Assembly (NCBI GenBank): GCA_937859895.1 | Contig: CALMAV010000178.1 | Span: forward strand, 1-64,000 | DNA from: an uncultured Bryobacterales bacterium | GTDB lineage: Bacteria; Acidobacteriota; Terriglobia; Bryobacterales; Bryobacteraceae | Direction of reading: 5' to 3' | DNA length: 64,000 nt | The notes under the pieces: generated by a model | The model's input: only the letters and a program-made list of their open reading frames with translations | What the model was told of the DNA's origin: nothing | The model's database searches: none | Program-made: the position numbers and the translations under genes | Part shown: piece after piece, positions 25,036-32,347 of the stretch | Layout of the letters: each line of letters begins with the position of its first letter | Numbering within the stretch: position 1 is the first letter of the stretch

Positions 25036-27045
25036 CTAAGACACCGCATCCCGTGCCTCCTGCATGTCTCCTAAAGTTACAGGAGGAAGTTGGGAGCCGG
25101 CGTTCTGGACCATCGCTCGTTTGGCAGCGTTTCGCTTGGCGCGGCCAACGATTCCCTTGATATCGCTGATGGAAAGACCAGCGAGAACTGTGCGGCTGAC
25201 ATGCTCCCTGTGGAACTCGACAACCGTTCCGCCCAGCATAAGGTTCAGGATCCGGTAACGGCTCTCTTCCCCGGGGAGCGGAATGGACAGGTGCTCGGAG
25301 AATCGATCGCCGTTCCGAATGGCCGGGTCGACATCGCCGAAGTGATTCGTGGCCCCGATCAAGAAGACCCGGTGTTCGGGCCTTAGCGCGCTGACTTCGA
25401 TGAGGAACTGCTCCACAAAGGTTCGAGCCTGTTCGGTGATGAAGCCCGACGCTCGGTCGGGCGCAATGCCGTCGATCTCGTCAAAAAAGAGAATGGAGGG
25501 AGAATTGCCGACAGCACGGGCAAAGATCCGCGAGAGCCGCTTCGGGTCAAACTGCAGGTCGGAAGGCGTGACAGAGTAGAAACTGCGCTGGACGGAGGTG
25601 GCAATTAGCCGGGCAATCGTGGTCTTCCCGGTTCCCGTTGGACCCAGAAGCAGGAGCCCGTTCGGAACGGGCAACTGAGGAAAGTCGCCGTTCAGTTGCT
25701 GGGTAAGCAGCTTGATTTCGACTTCGGTCGCAGGTTCAAGACAGACATCGGACCAGTGGACTGCGTGGATTGGATCTCGATCTTGACCGCCACAGGAGGC
25801 GAGTGCCGCCGTCATGTCCGCTCCACAAACTTTGCGCCGGTCTTTTGCTGCCAGGGCGCTCGCCCGATTCACTAGATCCTGCAAGCGGCGGGCGGAGTAG
25901 CCCGGCGTCTTACGAGCAAACTCCAGCAGCGGAAACGGTTCGGCCGGCTTGGCCTCGAGCAGAGAACGAAGAATGGCTTCTCTGCCTTGCTGGTCCGGAT
26001 TGTCTACTCGAAGCTGCAAGTCGAATCGACTGCGCAGCGCTTCGTCCAAAGCATCGTAGCGATTGGTCGCGGCACACAGCACGAGTCCGGGAAGCGGCCG
26101 GCAGTGGGTGATCAAACGCATTAGTTCAAGCACCACACCATTGAACTCACGCCCGGCACCGCCTCCATCCTGACCGCCCGATTGCCGTTCACTCCCCAGA
26201 TCATCGATTTCGTCGATGAACAGCACGCAAGGTGCTTGCGCCGCGGCTTGCACAAAAGCGAGACGCAAAGCCTCCCCGGTTTCCCCGATTAGCCCACCTT
26301 TCAATGTCGAGCAATGAACGATTTGCATGTCGATGCCAAACTCGCCGGCGATGGCATCCGCCAACTTCGTTTTACCGGTTCCGGTGGGACCGTGAAGCAG
26401 GATCCCATTCCGAACGATGCCATAGGCGCGATATCTCTCTGGATGGAGGCGTGTCTCTACCAGTTCGCGAATGTCCTTCTTGAGATCTTCGCGGCCGCCA
26501 ATGTCAGCAAAGGTAACCCGTCTCCCCGAAGGCACTCGGGGTCTCCGAAACGGAGTTCCGGGAGCCGAAGCGGCGACTCGTACCGGTTGTCGCCCCTTCC
26601 AGCGACGCACCAGGACCAGAAGGCAAAGGGCGGTGCCGCCGAAAATAAACCGCCAATAGGACGAAACCGTGTACGTGATCCCAAACCAGTGAGAGACGAA
26701 CCAAAACAGATTCGTATTCACCAGTTCATACCAGGCAAACAGGCAGGCAACAGGAATCGCTAGCAGAGTGTAAGTCTGCAAACGCACACGCTTCTGGACA
26801 AAGGGATGGGACGAGAGAAGTTGCAGGCCCAGAGCAATGCCCAGCCAAACAGGAGGGTACCCGCTGAGCCCCTCCAACGTGAACCAATCCTCGACGCCGC
26901 TTTGCCAACGCTGAACCCACAAATTGATCAGCGAGGAGCCGAACAGGGCAGCAACGATCGCCCACTGCAGTTGTCGACGCTCTCGTGCATCGTAGGAGCG
27001 AACGGTCTTGAGAAGGGAAAACGGCAGCAGCGTTTCTCCGATCAT
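25036..27045 (-). CDS. Membrane-anchored protein with two AAA+ ATPase domains
   Basis: About 669 residues. Start ATG 27045 is preferred: it overlaps the zinc-ribbon gene stop by 4 bases (ATGA) and has AGGAGG upstream. The N-terminal 150 residues contain three to four membrane segments (near AIVAALFGSSLINLW, WLGIALGLQLL, LLAIPVACLFAWYEL, FIFGGTALCLLVLV). Two AAA+ modules follow, each with Walker A GPTGTGKT and Walker B (VLFIDEIDD; ILFFDEIDG); the first has the sensor/Arg-finger region ATNRYDALDEALRSRFD. The fold resembles FtsH/Cdc48-type unfoldases, but no zinc protease domain follows. Likely a membrane-bound remodelling ATPase of unknown substrate, forming a unit with the zinc-ribbon protein. 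Confidence 0.8.
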   Translation of the reverse strand: MIGETLLPFSLLKTVRSYDARERRQLQWAIVAALFGSSLINLWVQRWQSGVEDWFTLEGLSGYPPVWLGIALGLQLLSSHPFVQKRVRLQTYTLLAIPVACLFAWYELVNTNLFWFVSHWFGITYTVSSYWRFIFGGTALCLLVLVRRWKGRQPVRVAASAPGTPFRRPRVPSGRRVTFADIGGREDLKKDIRELVETRLHPERYRAYGIVRNGILLHGPTGTGKTKLADAIAGEFGIDMQIVHCSTLKGGLIGETGEALRLAFVQAAAQAPCVLFIDEIDDLGSERQSGGQDGGGAGREFNGVVLELMRLITHCRPLPGLVLCAATNRYDALDEALRSRFDLQLRVDNPDQQGREAILRSLLEAKPAEPFPLLEFARKTPGYSARRLQDLVNRASALAAKDRRKVCGADMTAALASCGGQDRDPIHAVHWSDVCLEPATEVEIKLLTQQLNGDFPQLPVPNGLLLLGPTGTGKTTIARLIATSVQRSFYSVTPSDLQFDPKRLSRIFARAVGNSPSILFFDEIDGIAPDRASGFITEQARTFVEQFLIEVSALRPEHRVFLIGATNHFGDVDPAIRNGDRFSEHLSIPLPGEESRYRILNLMLGGTVVEFHREHVSRTVLAGLSISDIKGIVGRAKRNAAKRAMVQNAGSQLPPVTLGDMQEARDAVS

Positions 27046-27536
27046 CGAGAGTAGCCTCCTTGCGGACAATTTTTACTGCAGGCGCCACAACCCGAGCAAC
27101 TTCTCCAGCCGCAGCGGGCACATTTCGGGCTACTCACATCCCGGCTGTCCACTCCGCCGTCGTCACACTTCCAGCAGTGACTGGCATACCATTTCGCTCT
27201 GCACTTGGGACGGAGGCACTCGTGTCTCCCACGCTCCGTATACACGTCGGAGCTGGAACACTCCAGGCAAACATCCCGCAAGAGCGGCTCATACCGGATT
27301 CCGCTACGGTCTTTTCTGTATCTAGTGAGAAGCGACTGCAGGGTGGCCTGCCTCGCTGTCTCGACCGCTGCCTGCTCCCTTTGAGTCTGAGAAAGCTCAC
27401 CTAAGTCAGTAAACTCTCCGCAATAGTCGTCAAACGATTCGGAAGAATCGGAGCCGCATAGGGGACAAAACCCGGCATGAGACTCGTTATCGAGGTCAAC
27501 GGAGGCACCACAATCGGGGCAACAATCCGAACTCAT
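27042..27536 (-). CDS. Multi-zinc-ribbon protein, partner of the AAA ATPase
   Basis: 164 residues from ATG 27536, chosen because AGGAG precedes it. Two N-terminal CxxC pairs (CCPDCG, CPLCG) are followed by a helical linker of about 70 residues, then at least three further CxxC pairs (CLECSS, CWKC, CARCGWRSC, CSGCGACSKNC). This is a string of zinc ribbons or treble clefs likely to bind nucleic acid or protein. It is translationally coupled to the downstream membrane AAA ATPase, so it may be a substrate adaptor. It diverges from the Xre regulator at 27643. Confidence 0.7.
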   Translation of the reverse strand: MSSDCCPDCGASVDLDNESHAGFCPLCGSDSSESFDDYCGEFTDLGELSQTQREQAAVETARQATLQSLLTRYRKDRSGIRYEPLLRDVCLECSSSDVYTERGRHECLRPKCRAKWYASHCWKCDDGGVDSRDVSSPKCARCGWRSCSGCGACSKNCPQGGYSR

Positions 27537-27557
27537 CTTACTTACTCCTGAAGACAC

Positions 27558-27605
27558 CGAACCGAAAACAGGTTCGATGAATGTTGTTATTCCAACTATT
27601 GTTGG
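27558..27605. promoter_or_regulatory. Two inverted repeats between the AAA/zinc-ribbon operon and the Xre gene
   Basis: CGAACC-N7-GGTTCG (27558-27576) and CCAAC-TATT-GTTGG (27592-27605) are perfect inverted repeats inside the 106-base divergent intergenic region. Their size fits dimeric HTH operators. The Xre protein encoded at 27643 is the obvious candidate to bind them. Confidence 0.55.
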
Positions 27606-27642
27606 TAGACCACTTCGCCCAAATTCTACAGCATGGCTGTAG

Positions 27643-27912
27643 GTGAGGGCACGATATCGGGTTCGTTCCAAGCAAAACAAAGACCCGGAACTGCTCTGGT
27701 TTGGCGAGTTCCTCGCCGAACTACGAAGAAGCAAAGACCTGACGCAGGAGAACCTGGCCGAAGCGAGTGGGTATACGCGAAACTACATCAGCCTTCTCGA
27801 AGGTGGAGAGCGTAGCCCTACTCTAACCGCGCTCCTCAAGTTGGCTCTCCCGTTAGGAGTGCGCGCCTCCGAAATGGTCCGTCATGTTGAATCGCGGAAG
27901 GCCAATCCATAA
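27643..27912 (+). CDS. Xre-family helix-turn-helix regulator
   Basis: An 89-residue protein from GTG 27643. Residues 20-75 form a classical Cro/CI-type HTH: FLAELRRSKDLTQENLAEASGYTRNYISLLEGGERSPTLTALLKLA. There is little beyond the DNA-binding domain, so it is a simple repressor. It diverges from the zinc-ribbon/AAA operon, and two palindromes lie between them. The likely role is to keep that operon silent; the inducing signal is unknown. Confidence 0.85.
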   Translation: MRARYRVRSKQNKDPELLWFGEFLAELRRSKDLTQENLAEASGYTRNYISLLEGGERSPTLTALLKLALPLGVRASEMVRHVESRKANP

Positions 27913-28021
27913 GTGGTTCACTTTGAGTGATGGGCGTGAACGGCTTGCGTCGTTGCAAGGAAAGCTGATTCTCCTAGAGGAGTCGGAAGCAGTTTGGATA
28001 GCCGAGTTGCGCTCGAAATAA
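27884..28021 (+). CDS. Small hypothetical protein (45 residues)
   Basis: ATG 27884 to TAA 28021, overlapping the end of the Xre gene by 29 bases in another frame. The sequence (GRPIHKWFTLSDGRERLASLQGKL and EESEAVWIAELRSK in parts) has a balanced, helical composition. The overlap suggests coupling to the Xre gene. No family recognised, and the size leaves coding uncertain. Confidence 0.4.
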   Translation: MLNRGRPIHKWFTLSDGRERLASLQGKLILLEESEAVWIAELRSK

Positions 28022-28125
28022 CAATCTGCTGACGGCAGAATAGTTCCCGAATCTATGAACCGTAGCGACTTTTCAGATCGGGATGGACTCCTGACTTACC
28101 CCCAGGGCTGAACTGAGTCGATTAG

Positions 28126-28299
28126 ATGGAACGCTTCCTTTCTCAAGGCTGCCATGAAGGCTTGACTGAAAAAGAGAAAGAGAAGGGGCGAACGGCGGCT
28201 GCTTTGCTGCACAGGCTAGCTCGCCTACAAAGAGTCGTTCCGATTCATGGATCGGTAGAGGCAGCTAATTCAGCGGCGAACCAGAAATCATCTCGATGA
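28126..28299 (+). CDS. Possible small protein (57 residues)
   Basis: ATG 28126 to TGA 28299. The first 40 residues are charged and helical (LTEKEKEKGRTAAALLHRLARLQRVVP). The end overlaps the minus-strand gene at 28265 in antisense. Reported as a weak candidate only. Confidence 0.25.
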   Translation: MERFLSQGCHEGLTEKEKEKGRTAAALLHRLARLQRVVPIHGSVEAANSAANQKSSR

Positions 28300-28504
28300 T
28301 CTTTCCACCTTGCACTTGAAAGATGCGGAACTCGGGATGCAGCCGGACCATGTAGTCGATTGCTTCTTCAATTCGATGGGAGGCGATGTAGAGCGTTTGC
28401 GACTGGCCCTCCGAATTCGGCCAACTGACAAACTCCCATAAGATTGCTTCACAAGCTCCACTCCGGCCCGGCCGGAATGAACCCGGAGAGACCTTCTTTG
28501 ACAT
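28265..28504 (-). CDS. Small conserved-looking hypothetical protein
   Basis: A 79-residue protein from ATG 28504 with a good ribosome site (AAAGGA). Composition and pattern (GACEAILWEFVSWPN, TLYIASHRIEEAIDYM, FRIFQVQGGKIIEM) suggest a compact alpha/beta fold with three strands and a helix. No family recognised. It lies alone on the minus strand between the Xre gene and the HNH operon. Confidence 0.55.
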   Translation of the reverse strand: MSKKVSPGSFRPGRSGACEAILWEFVSWPNSEGQSQTLYIASHRIEEAIDYMVRLHPEFRIFQVQGGKIIEMISGSPLN

Positions 28505-28692
28505 TCAGATTTTCCTTTCGTAAATAACCTCGTCGCACTGGGGCGGACGAGCGGCCATATGATTTTTTGGCTGGTCTGCCCTACTGGCAGTTCTGTAGCT
28601 CTCCGTTGTTCGTCACTACTGAGATAACTGCGAAGTTGCTTTGTAGTCTGTGCGTTATTTTGTGTCGAAGCTAATGTTGATTAGCACGATCT

Positions 28693-28998
28693 ATGGCGAT
28701 ACACTCGATCATGCCGCTTTTTGCATCCTCCCCCTTCCGTCTTCTTTCGCCCGGTGACTCGGTCCGGTTCGCTCTGGTTCAGTCGTTGTATCGCTGCCAC
28801 AGGCCGGAACTCGCCGATCTGGTGGAGTCAGCCGAGTTGGGGCTTGACCTTCCTGGTCTCTGGCTACGGCCTGCTGAATCTTTTGCCGATGTTGCTCCCC
28901 AAGCGATTGAGGCTGTCCTTCTGGAAGCAAGTACCGAAGCCGGGTTGCCGCTCACCTGGATTCGTCTGCTGGTCCGGTCCTCCTTTGCTGCGGCATGA
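28693..28998 (+). CDS. Hypothetical protein, first gene of the HNH-recombinase operon
   Basis: A 101-residue, Leu- and Ala-rich helical protein (FRLLSPGDSVRFALVQSLY, LADLVESAELGLDLPGLWL, IEAVLLEASTEAGL). Its stop overlaps the HNH gene start by ATGA at 28995-28998, which is good evidence for coding since the same overlap recurs at the next junction. Function unknown; probably an accessory of the recombinase. Confidence 0.6.
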   Translation: MAIHSIMPLFASSPFRLLSPGDSVRFALVQSLYRCHRPELADLVESAELGLDLPGLWLRPAESFADVAPQAIEAVLLEASTEAGLPLTWIRLLVRSSFAAA

Positions 28999-29357
28999 GA
29001 CAGGGTGCGTTTTGGTGTCGGCACTGCGCTAACACTCGTCTCTGCGCCCTTGGCTTATGCCGCTCTTGTTACGATCGAAAGCGCCATTCTCGTCTTCGGT
29101 TTGGCGGCTATCGCGAGCAGGTCTTGTCGCGGGACCGTTGGTGCCGCCTCTGTCAGACCGACCGGCGATTAGCCGTTCACCATAGACGCCCTGGTCTCAA
29201 TCGGGCTGCTTGGCAGATCACTGTTTGCCTGGGCTGTCATGCCCAGCTTCATCGCCGGCTTCGCTTGCCTCCCCAGCCCTCCCACCTCTTCCTTCTCTTG
29301 TGGCAGGAACAGCATCCTGGGTGGCCCGTTCAGTTGACTCTGCCCCTCGCGGCATGA
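28995..29357 (+). CDS. HNH-endonuclease-like zinc protein
   Basis: A 120-residue protein. An N-terminal cysteine cluster (CRHC, C, CRSC near residues 8-25) is followed by the HNH-type core: YREQVLSRDRWCRLCQ near 38-53, the His-His in RLAVHHRRP near 58-65, and CLGCHAQLHRR near 78-88. This is the usual arrangement of HNH nicking or double-strand endonucleases. It is translationally coupled on both sides (ATGA overlaps) to a small hypothetical gene and to a tyrosine recombinase, suggesting that the nuclease works in the mobility or maintenance of this element. Confidence 0.75.
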   Translation: MRQGAFWCRHCANTRLCALGLCRSCYDRKRHSRLRFGGYREQVLSRDRWCRLCQTDRRLAVHHRRPGLNRAAWQITVCLGCHAQLHRRLRLPPQPSHLFLLLWQEQHPGWPVQLTLPLAA

Positions 29358-30304
29358 AGCGGACTTCTCGAACTCCTCTATTTACACCCCAAGCGGCTCA
29401 GAGGCTGCTTCGATCGGTTCTGGCTACCCTCGCCTCGCCTAAAACCGCTGCAGCCTATCGCACTGCCATTCTGGACTGGCTGGAATGGTATGAATCGTCC
29501 TCTCCCTCGCTGACCAAGTTTTCGGTCGGAGCTTGGCGCGATACGTTAGTCCAGCGCGGGTTAGCACCTTCTTCGGTCAATCAACGTTTAAGTGCCGTGC
29601 GACTCTTCTTTTGGCATGCCGGCGAACGCGGCCTGCTGCCAAAAAGTGAAGTGGCCGATCTAACGGCGGTGCGCAACGTGAAGCGGAGCGCCCGTCCTCC
29701 AAGTCCTGGGCTGACGGCTGATCAGGCCGGACGGTTGCTCCGTGTTCCGGATCCGCACACTATTCTCGGCAAACGCGACCGCGCTCTCTTAGCCCTGATG
29801 GTGGGCTGCGGCCTGGCGCGGCAGGAGGTGGTTCACCTGGAAATGCGCAACCTGCGGCGGCGCGAGAAGCGTTGGGTGTTACTCGACTTGGGCGGCCACG
29901 GGCCTAGCCGACGAATCGTTCCTCTTCCTTTCTGGGTGAAACGACTGTTGGACCGGTGGCTGGCGGCAGCCGGAATTGCCCAGGGACTCTTGTTCCGTCC
30001 GCTGCGGAAGAACGGAACGGTCGTACCCGAAGAGAAAGCGTTGAGTAACGATTCGGTCTACTCCCTCGTAAAACGAGCTGGCGCAGCCATCGGAAAGCCG
30101 AAGCTGACGCCCAATGATCTCCGCTGGACCTGCGCCTATCTCTGCAAGCAAGCGGGCGGCGAACTGGAACAAATTCAGCTCTTGCTGGGGCACGCGAGCG
30201 TGCAGACCACCGCCCGCTACCTCCGAACTAAACAGGATGTAGGGCGGGCGGTTAACGATCGGATCAAGATTGGAGTGAAGCCCGGACCCGATTCCTGCTC
30301 GTAA
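29354..30304 (+). CDS. Tyrosine recombinase with an altered HxxR motif
   Basis: 316 residues from ATG 29354, chosen because it makes an ATGA overlap with the HNH gene and because MKRTSRTP begins the alignable part. N-terminal SAM-like domain about residues 15-105 (PKTAAAYRTAILDWLEWYE, SSVNQRLSAVRLFFWHAGERG). The catalytic domain has Arg in GCGLARQEVVHLE, His in LLLGHASVQTT and Tyr in ARYLRTKQ, but where H-x-x-R is expected it reads N-D-L-R (PNDLRWTCAYL), so the His is replaced by Asn. It may be active with that change or impaired. It ends the HNH operon. Confidence 0.85.
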   Translation: MKRTSRTPLFTPQAAQRLLRSVLATLASPKTAAAYRTAILDWLEWYESSSPSLTKFSVGAWRDTLVQRGLAPSSVNQRLSAVRLFFWHAGERGLLPKSEVADLTAVRNVKRSARPPSPGLTADQAGRLLRVPDPHTILGKRDRALLALMVGCGLARQEVVHLEMRNLRRREKRWVLLDLGGHGPSRRIVPLPFWVKRLLDRWLAAAGIAQGLLFRPLRKNGTVVPEEKALSNDSVYSLVKRAGAAIGKPKLTPNDLRWTCAYLCKQAGGELEQIQLLLGHASVQTTARYLRTKQDVGRAVNDRIKIGVKPGPDSCS

Positions 30305-30578
30305 CTGCTAAGAACCTAGTGAGTCAGTTCAAAAATGATTGTTTTCGCGAACGACCATAGCTTCCTGCTTAATAATCTACTCTTTGCTGAAACGACGATT
30401 CTCCATCCCTCTTCCTTTTTGAATCCTATCGAATTGTGAACCGGGTTCAAGGGTGCATGCACGTCGCCCGACCCAACCTCCAGCAATCAGCCTTGAGCAA
30501 GATCAAAGGCTATTGAATCGCTTAAAAAGATACTCAGGATTTTTCGTGATATGCCGATAAGGACGATAGAGGTCACAG

Positions 30579-31205
30579 ATGCGTAAAGCCCGCTACCGCC
30601 AAAATAAAAACTCCGTTGCAATTCACTCAAAACTGGCAGATGTAAGTGAACAGCCGTCAAAAGAAAACTCTTCTCCGTTCAATAACAATTCACACGTTTA
30701 CAAACTCGAGCTAAACGATCGCGCCTTACTCACCTGCGCGAAACTCCTTCTTGAGAAAGTTATTGTTTGCCGCTTGGTTGACCCTGCTGAATGTGTAAGT
30801 ATCGCAAAATTAGTTGATGTTTTTTCTCGGCTCCCGGAAATGACGAAGGAGCACAATATTTCCGTTTCTATCGGAAATCCTCTGTCCCACTTTGGAGATG
30901 TAGAGGTCTTCCATTATTGGGAACTCGCAGTAAAAGGTACGCGCCTTTCTATCACAGGAGGCGGATACTTTGATCAGCTGCAAACAGAGAGTGACAGGTT
31001 CCTAGTGAAATGGACCGCAAGCCCAAACACCTCGCCAGAGTTTAGAGACTTTCTTTCCACCTTCTCAGAGGTTCCCGAAATTCGACCATTATTGGATATG
31101 GTGATGAAGATAGATTTTGGTTCCCGCTTGTTCCACGTTCACGTTACGGACCCGGACAATTTATTGCTACGAAAGGCGTACCAAATTTGGGCGCCACCTA
31201 TTTAA
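30579..31205 (+). CDS. Hypothetical protein, low-GC
   Basis: A 208-residue soluble protein with a disordered, Asn/Ser-rich N-terminus (residues 1-40) and a mixed alpha/beta body (LNDRALLTCAKLLLEKVIVCRLV, WELAVKGTRLSITGGGYFDQL). It uses clearly more A+T-rich codons than its neighbours, a sign of separate acquisition. No family recognised. It lies between the HNH-recombinase operon and the replication-relaxation-like gene. Confidence 0.6.
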   Translation: MRKARYRQNKNSVAIHSKLADVSEQPSKENSSPFNNNSHVYKLELNDRALLTCAKLLLEKVIVCRLVDPAECVSIAKLVDVFSRLPEMTKEHNISVSIGNPLSHFGDVEVFHYWELAVKGTRLSITGGGYFDQLQTESDRFLVKWTASPNTSPEFRDFLSTFSEVPEIRPLLDMVMKIDFGSRLFHVHVTDPDNLLLRKAYQIWAPPI

Positions 31206-31434
31206 GTAACATTGATCTTGTCAAAGAGGTACGACTTTATCAACTTAAATCGGGACTGTGGCTCCTTGGCCCCCAAGCATACACAGAAGCGTGAACACAG
31301 TTAGTTCAGCTGTTAGTTAGGCACGCAAGCAGGAGCGTGAATGTGTAAGAACCTCCAGTAAGCGAAAGCTACTTTCGGAAAACTCTTAGTCGGGTGCAGC
31401 TGTTATTAAACTCCGTCCTGCCGATAAAGCAGGC

Positions 31435-32310
31435 ATGAGATTTCCTAGGGGCGAGATTGCGTTGAATTTGGATCGGGATCGTCCACTTTTACGACTTATT
31501 TGGCAAGCGGAGATCGCAACATCCAGGCAGCTCTTTGAGCTGCGAAGGCTCGCCGAGAGAAGACTGGAAAGGTCGTACGATGCGTTTTCGAATCGGCTGC
31601 GACGCTTAGTAGAAAATGATTTTCTATCGAAACAATCCATCTATGCTCCAGCCATAACGAAGGGTTACAAGATCACGTCAAAAGGGATTTCGCAATTGCG
31701 CGATTGGGGTGAGTTGCCACATGACCTTTCTGGAGGAAGTGCTATGACACCCATTCCTGAATGCATTTATCTAAATGCCATTCGGATTAAGTTCTGGAAC
31801 CAGCAAGCAGAAAATGGATGGGTCTCGCGGCGAGAACTGGTGAGTCACGATCAATACTTCCAGCTGGCCAATGGCAACCCCGAGTTGTCGGCTTGGGTCA
31901 ATCTTGACGGGAAGTCCGGTTTCGCACGGCTAGGCATCATTTATACAGTGCCGACTAGATCGCTTCCGGATTATCGCTGCTTACTTGCGAAGTGGGCTTC
32001 GGTTAGATCCGTGAATTGGATCATTTGTATTGTCCCGTCAGAACAGGAAGCACTTTGGCTAGCGAAGCAGCTGCACCCCTGCGCTATTCAAGTGATTTTG
32101 ACGAGCCGTGATGAGTTCCAGGCCAAGACTCTCGATTGTCGAGCCTACCTGCTCGGTACCGTTCAACCGGTCCCGCTGAGGAAGCTGATTTTGGAAAATC
32201 AACAGCTGCTGCTTGACTTCCCTATTGATGCAAGCCATTGCTCCGGAGAATGCATCCTGAATCCGGGTAACGTGGGCAGCTTTGGAGAGAACTGGCCAAC
32301 GGTTTCTTAG
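31435..32310 (+). CDS. Replication-relaxation-like winged-helix protein
   Basis: A 291-residue protein. Residues 15-90 form a winged-helix-like start (LLRLIWQAEIATSRQLFELR, SNRLRRLVENDFLSKQ, GYKITSKGISQLRDWG), and the rest is an alpha/beta domain (FARLGIIYTVPTRSL, WIICIVPSEQEALWLAKQL). This order resembles the replication-relaxation family found on plasmids and mobile elements; the match is moderate. It converges with the giant recombinase genes, 37 bases apart, and may belong to the same element. Confidence 0.5.
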   Translation: MRFPRGEIALNLDRDRPLLRLIWQAEIATSRQLFELRRLAERRLERSYDAFSNRLRRLVENDFLSKQSIYAPAITKGYKITSKGISQLRDWGELPHDLSGGSAMTPIPECIYLNAIRIKFWNQQAENGWVSRRELVSHDQYFQLANGNPELSAWVNLDGKSGFARLGIIYTVPTRSLPDYRCLLAKWASVRSVNWIICIVPSEQEALWLAKQLHPCAIQVILTSRDEFQAKTLDCRAYLLGTVQPVPLRKLILENQQLLLDFPIDASHCSGECILNPGNVGSFGENWPTVS

Positions 32311-32347
32311 GTATCTGCTCGGGCGGTGGCTCTGGAGCAACATAGCA

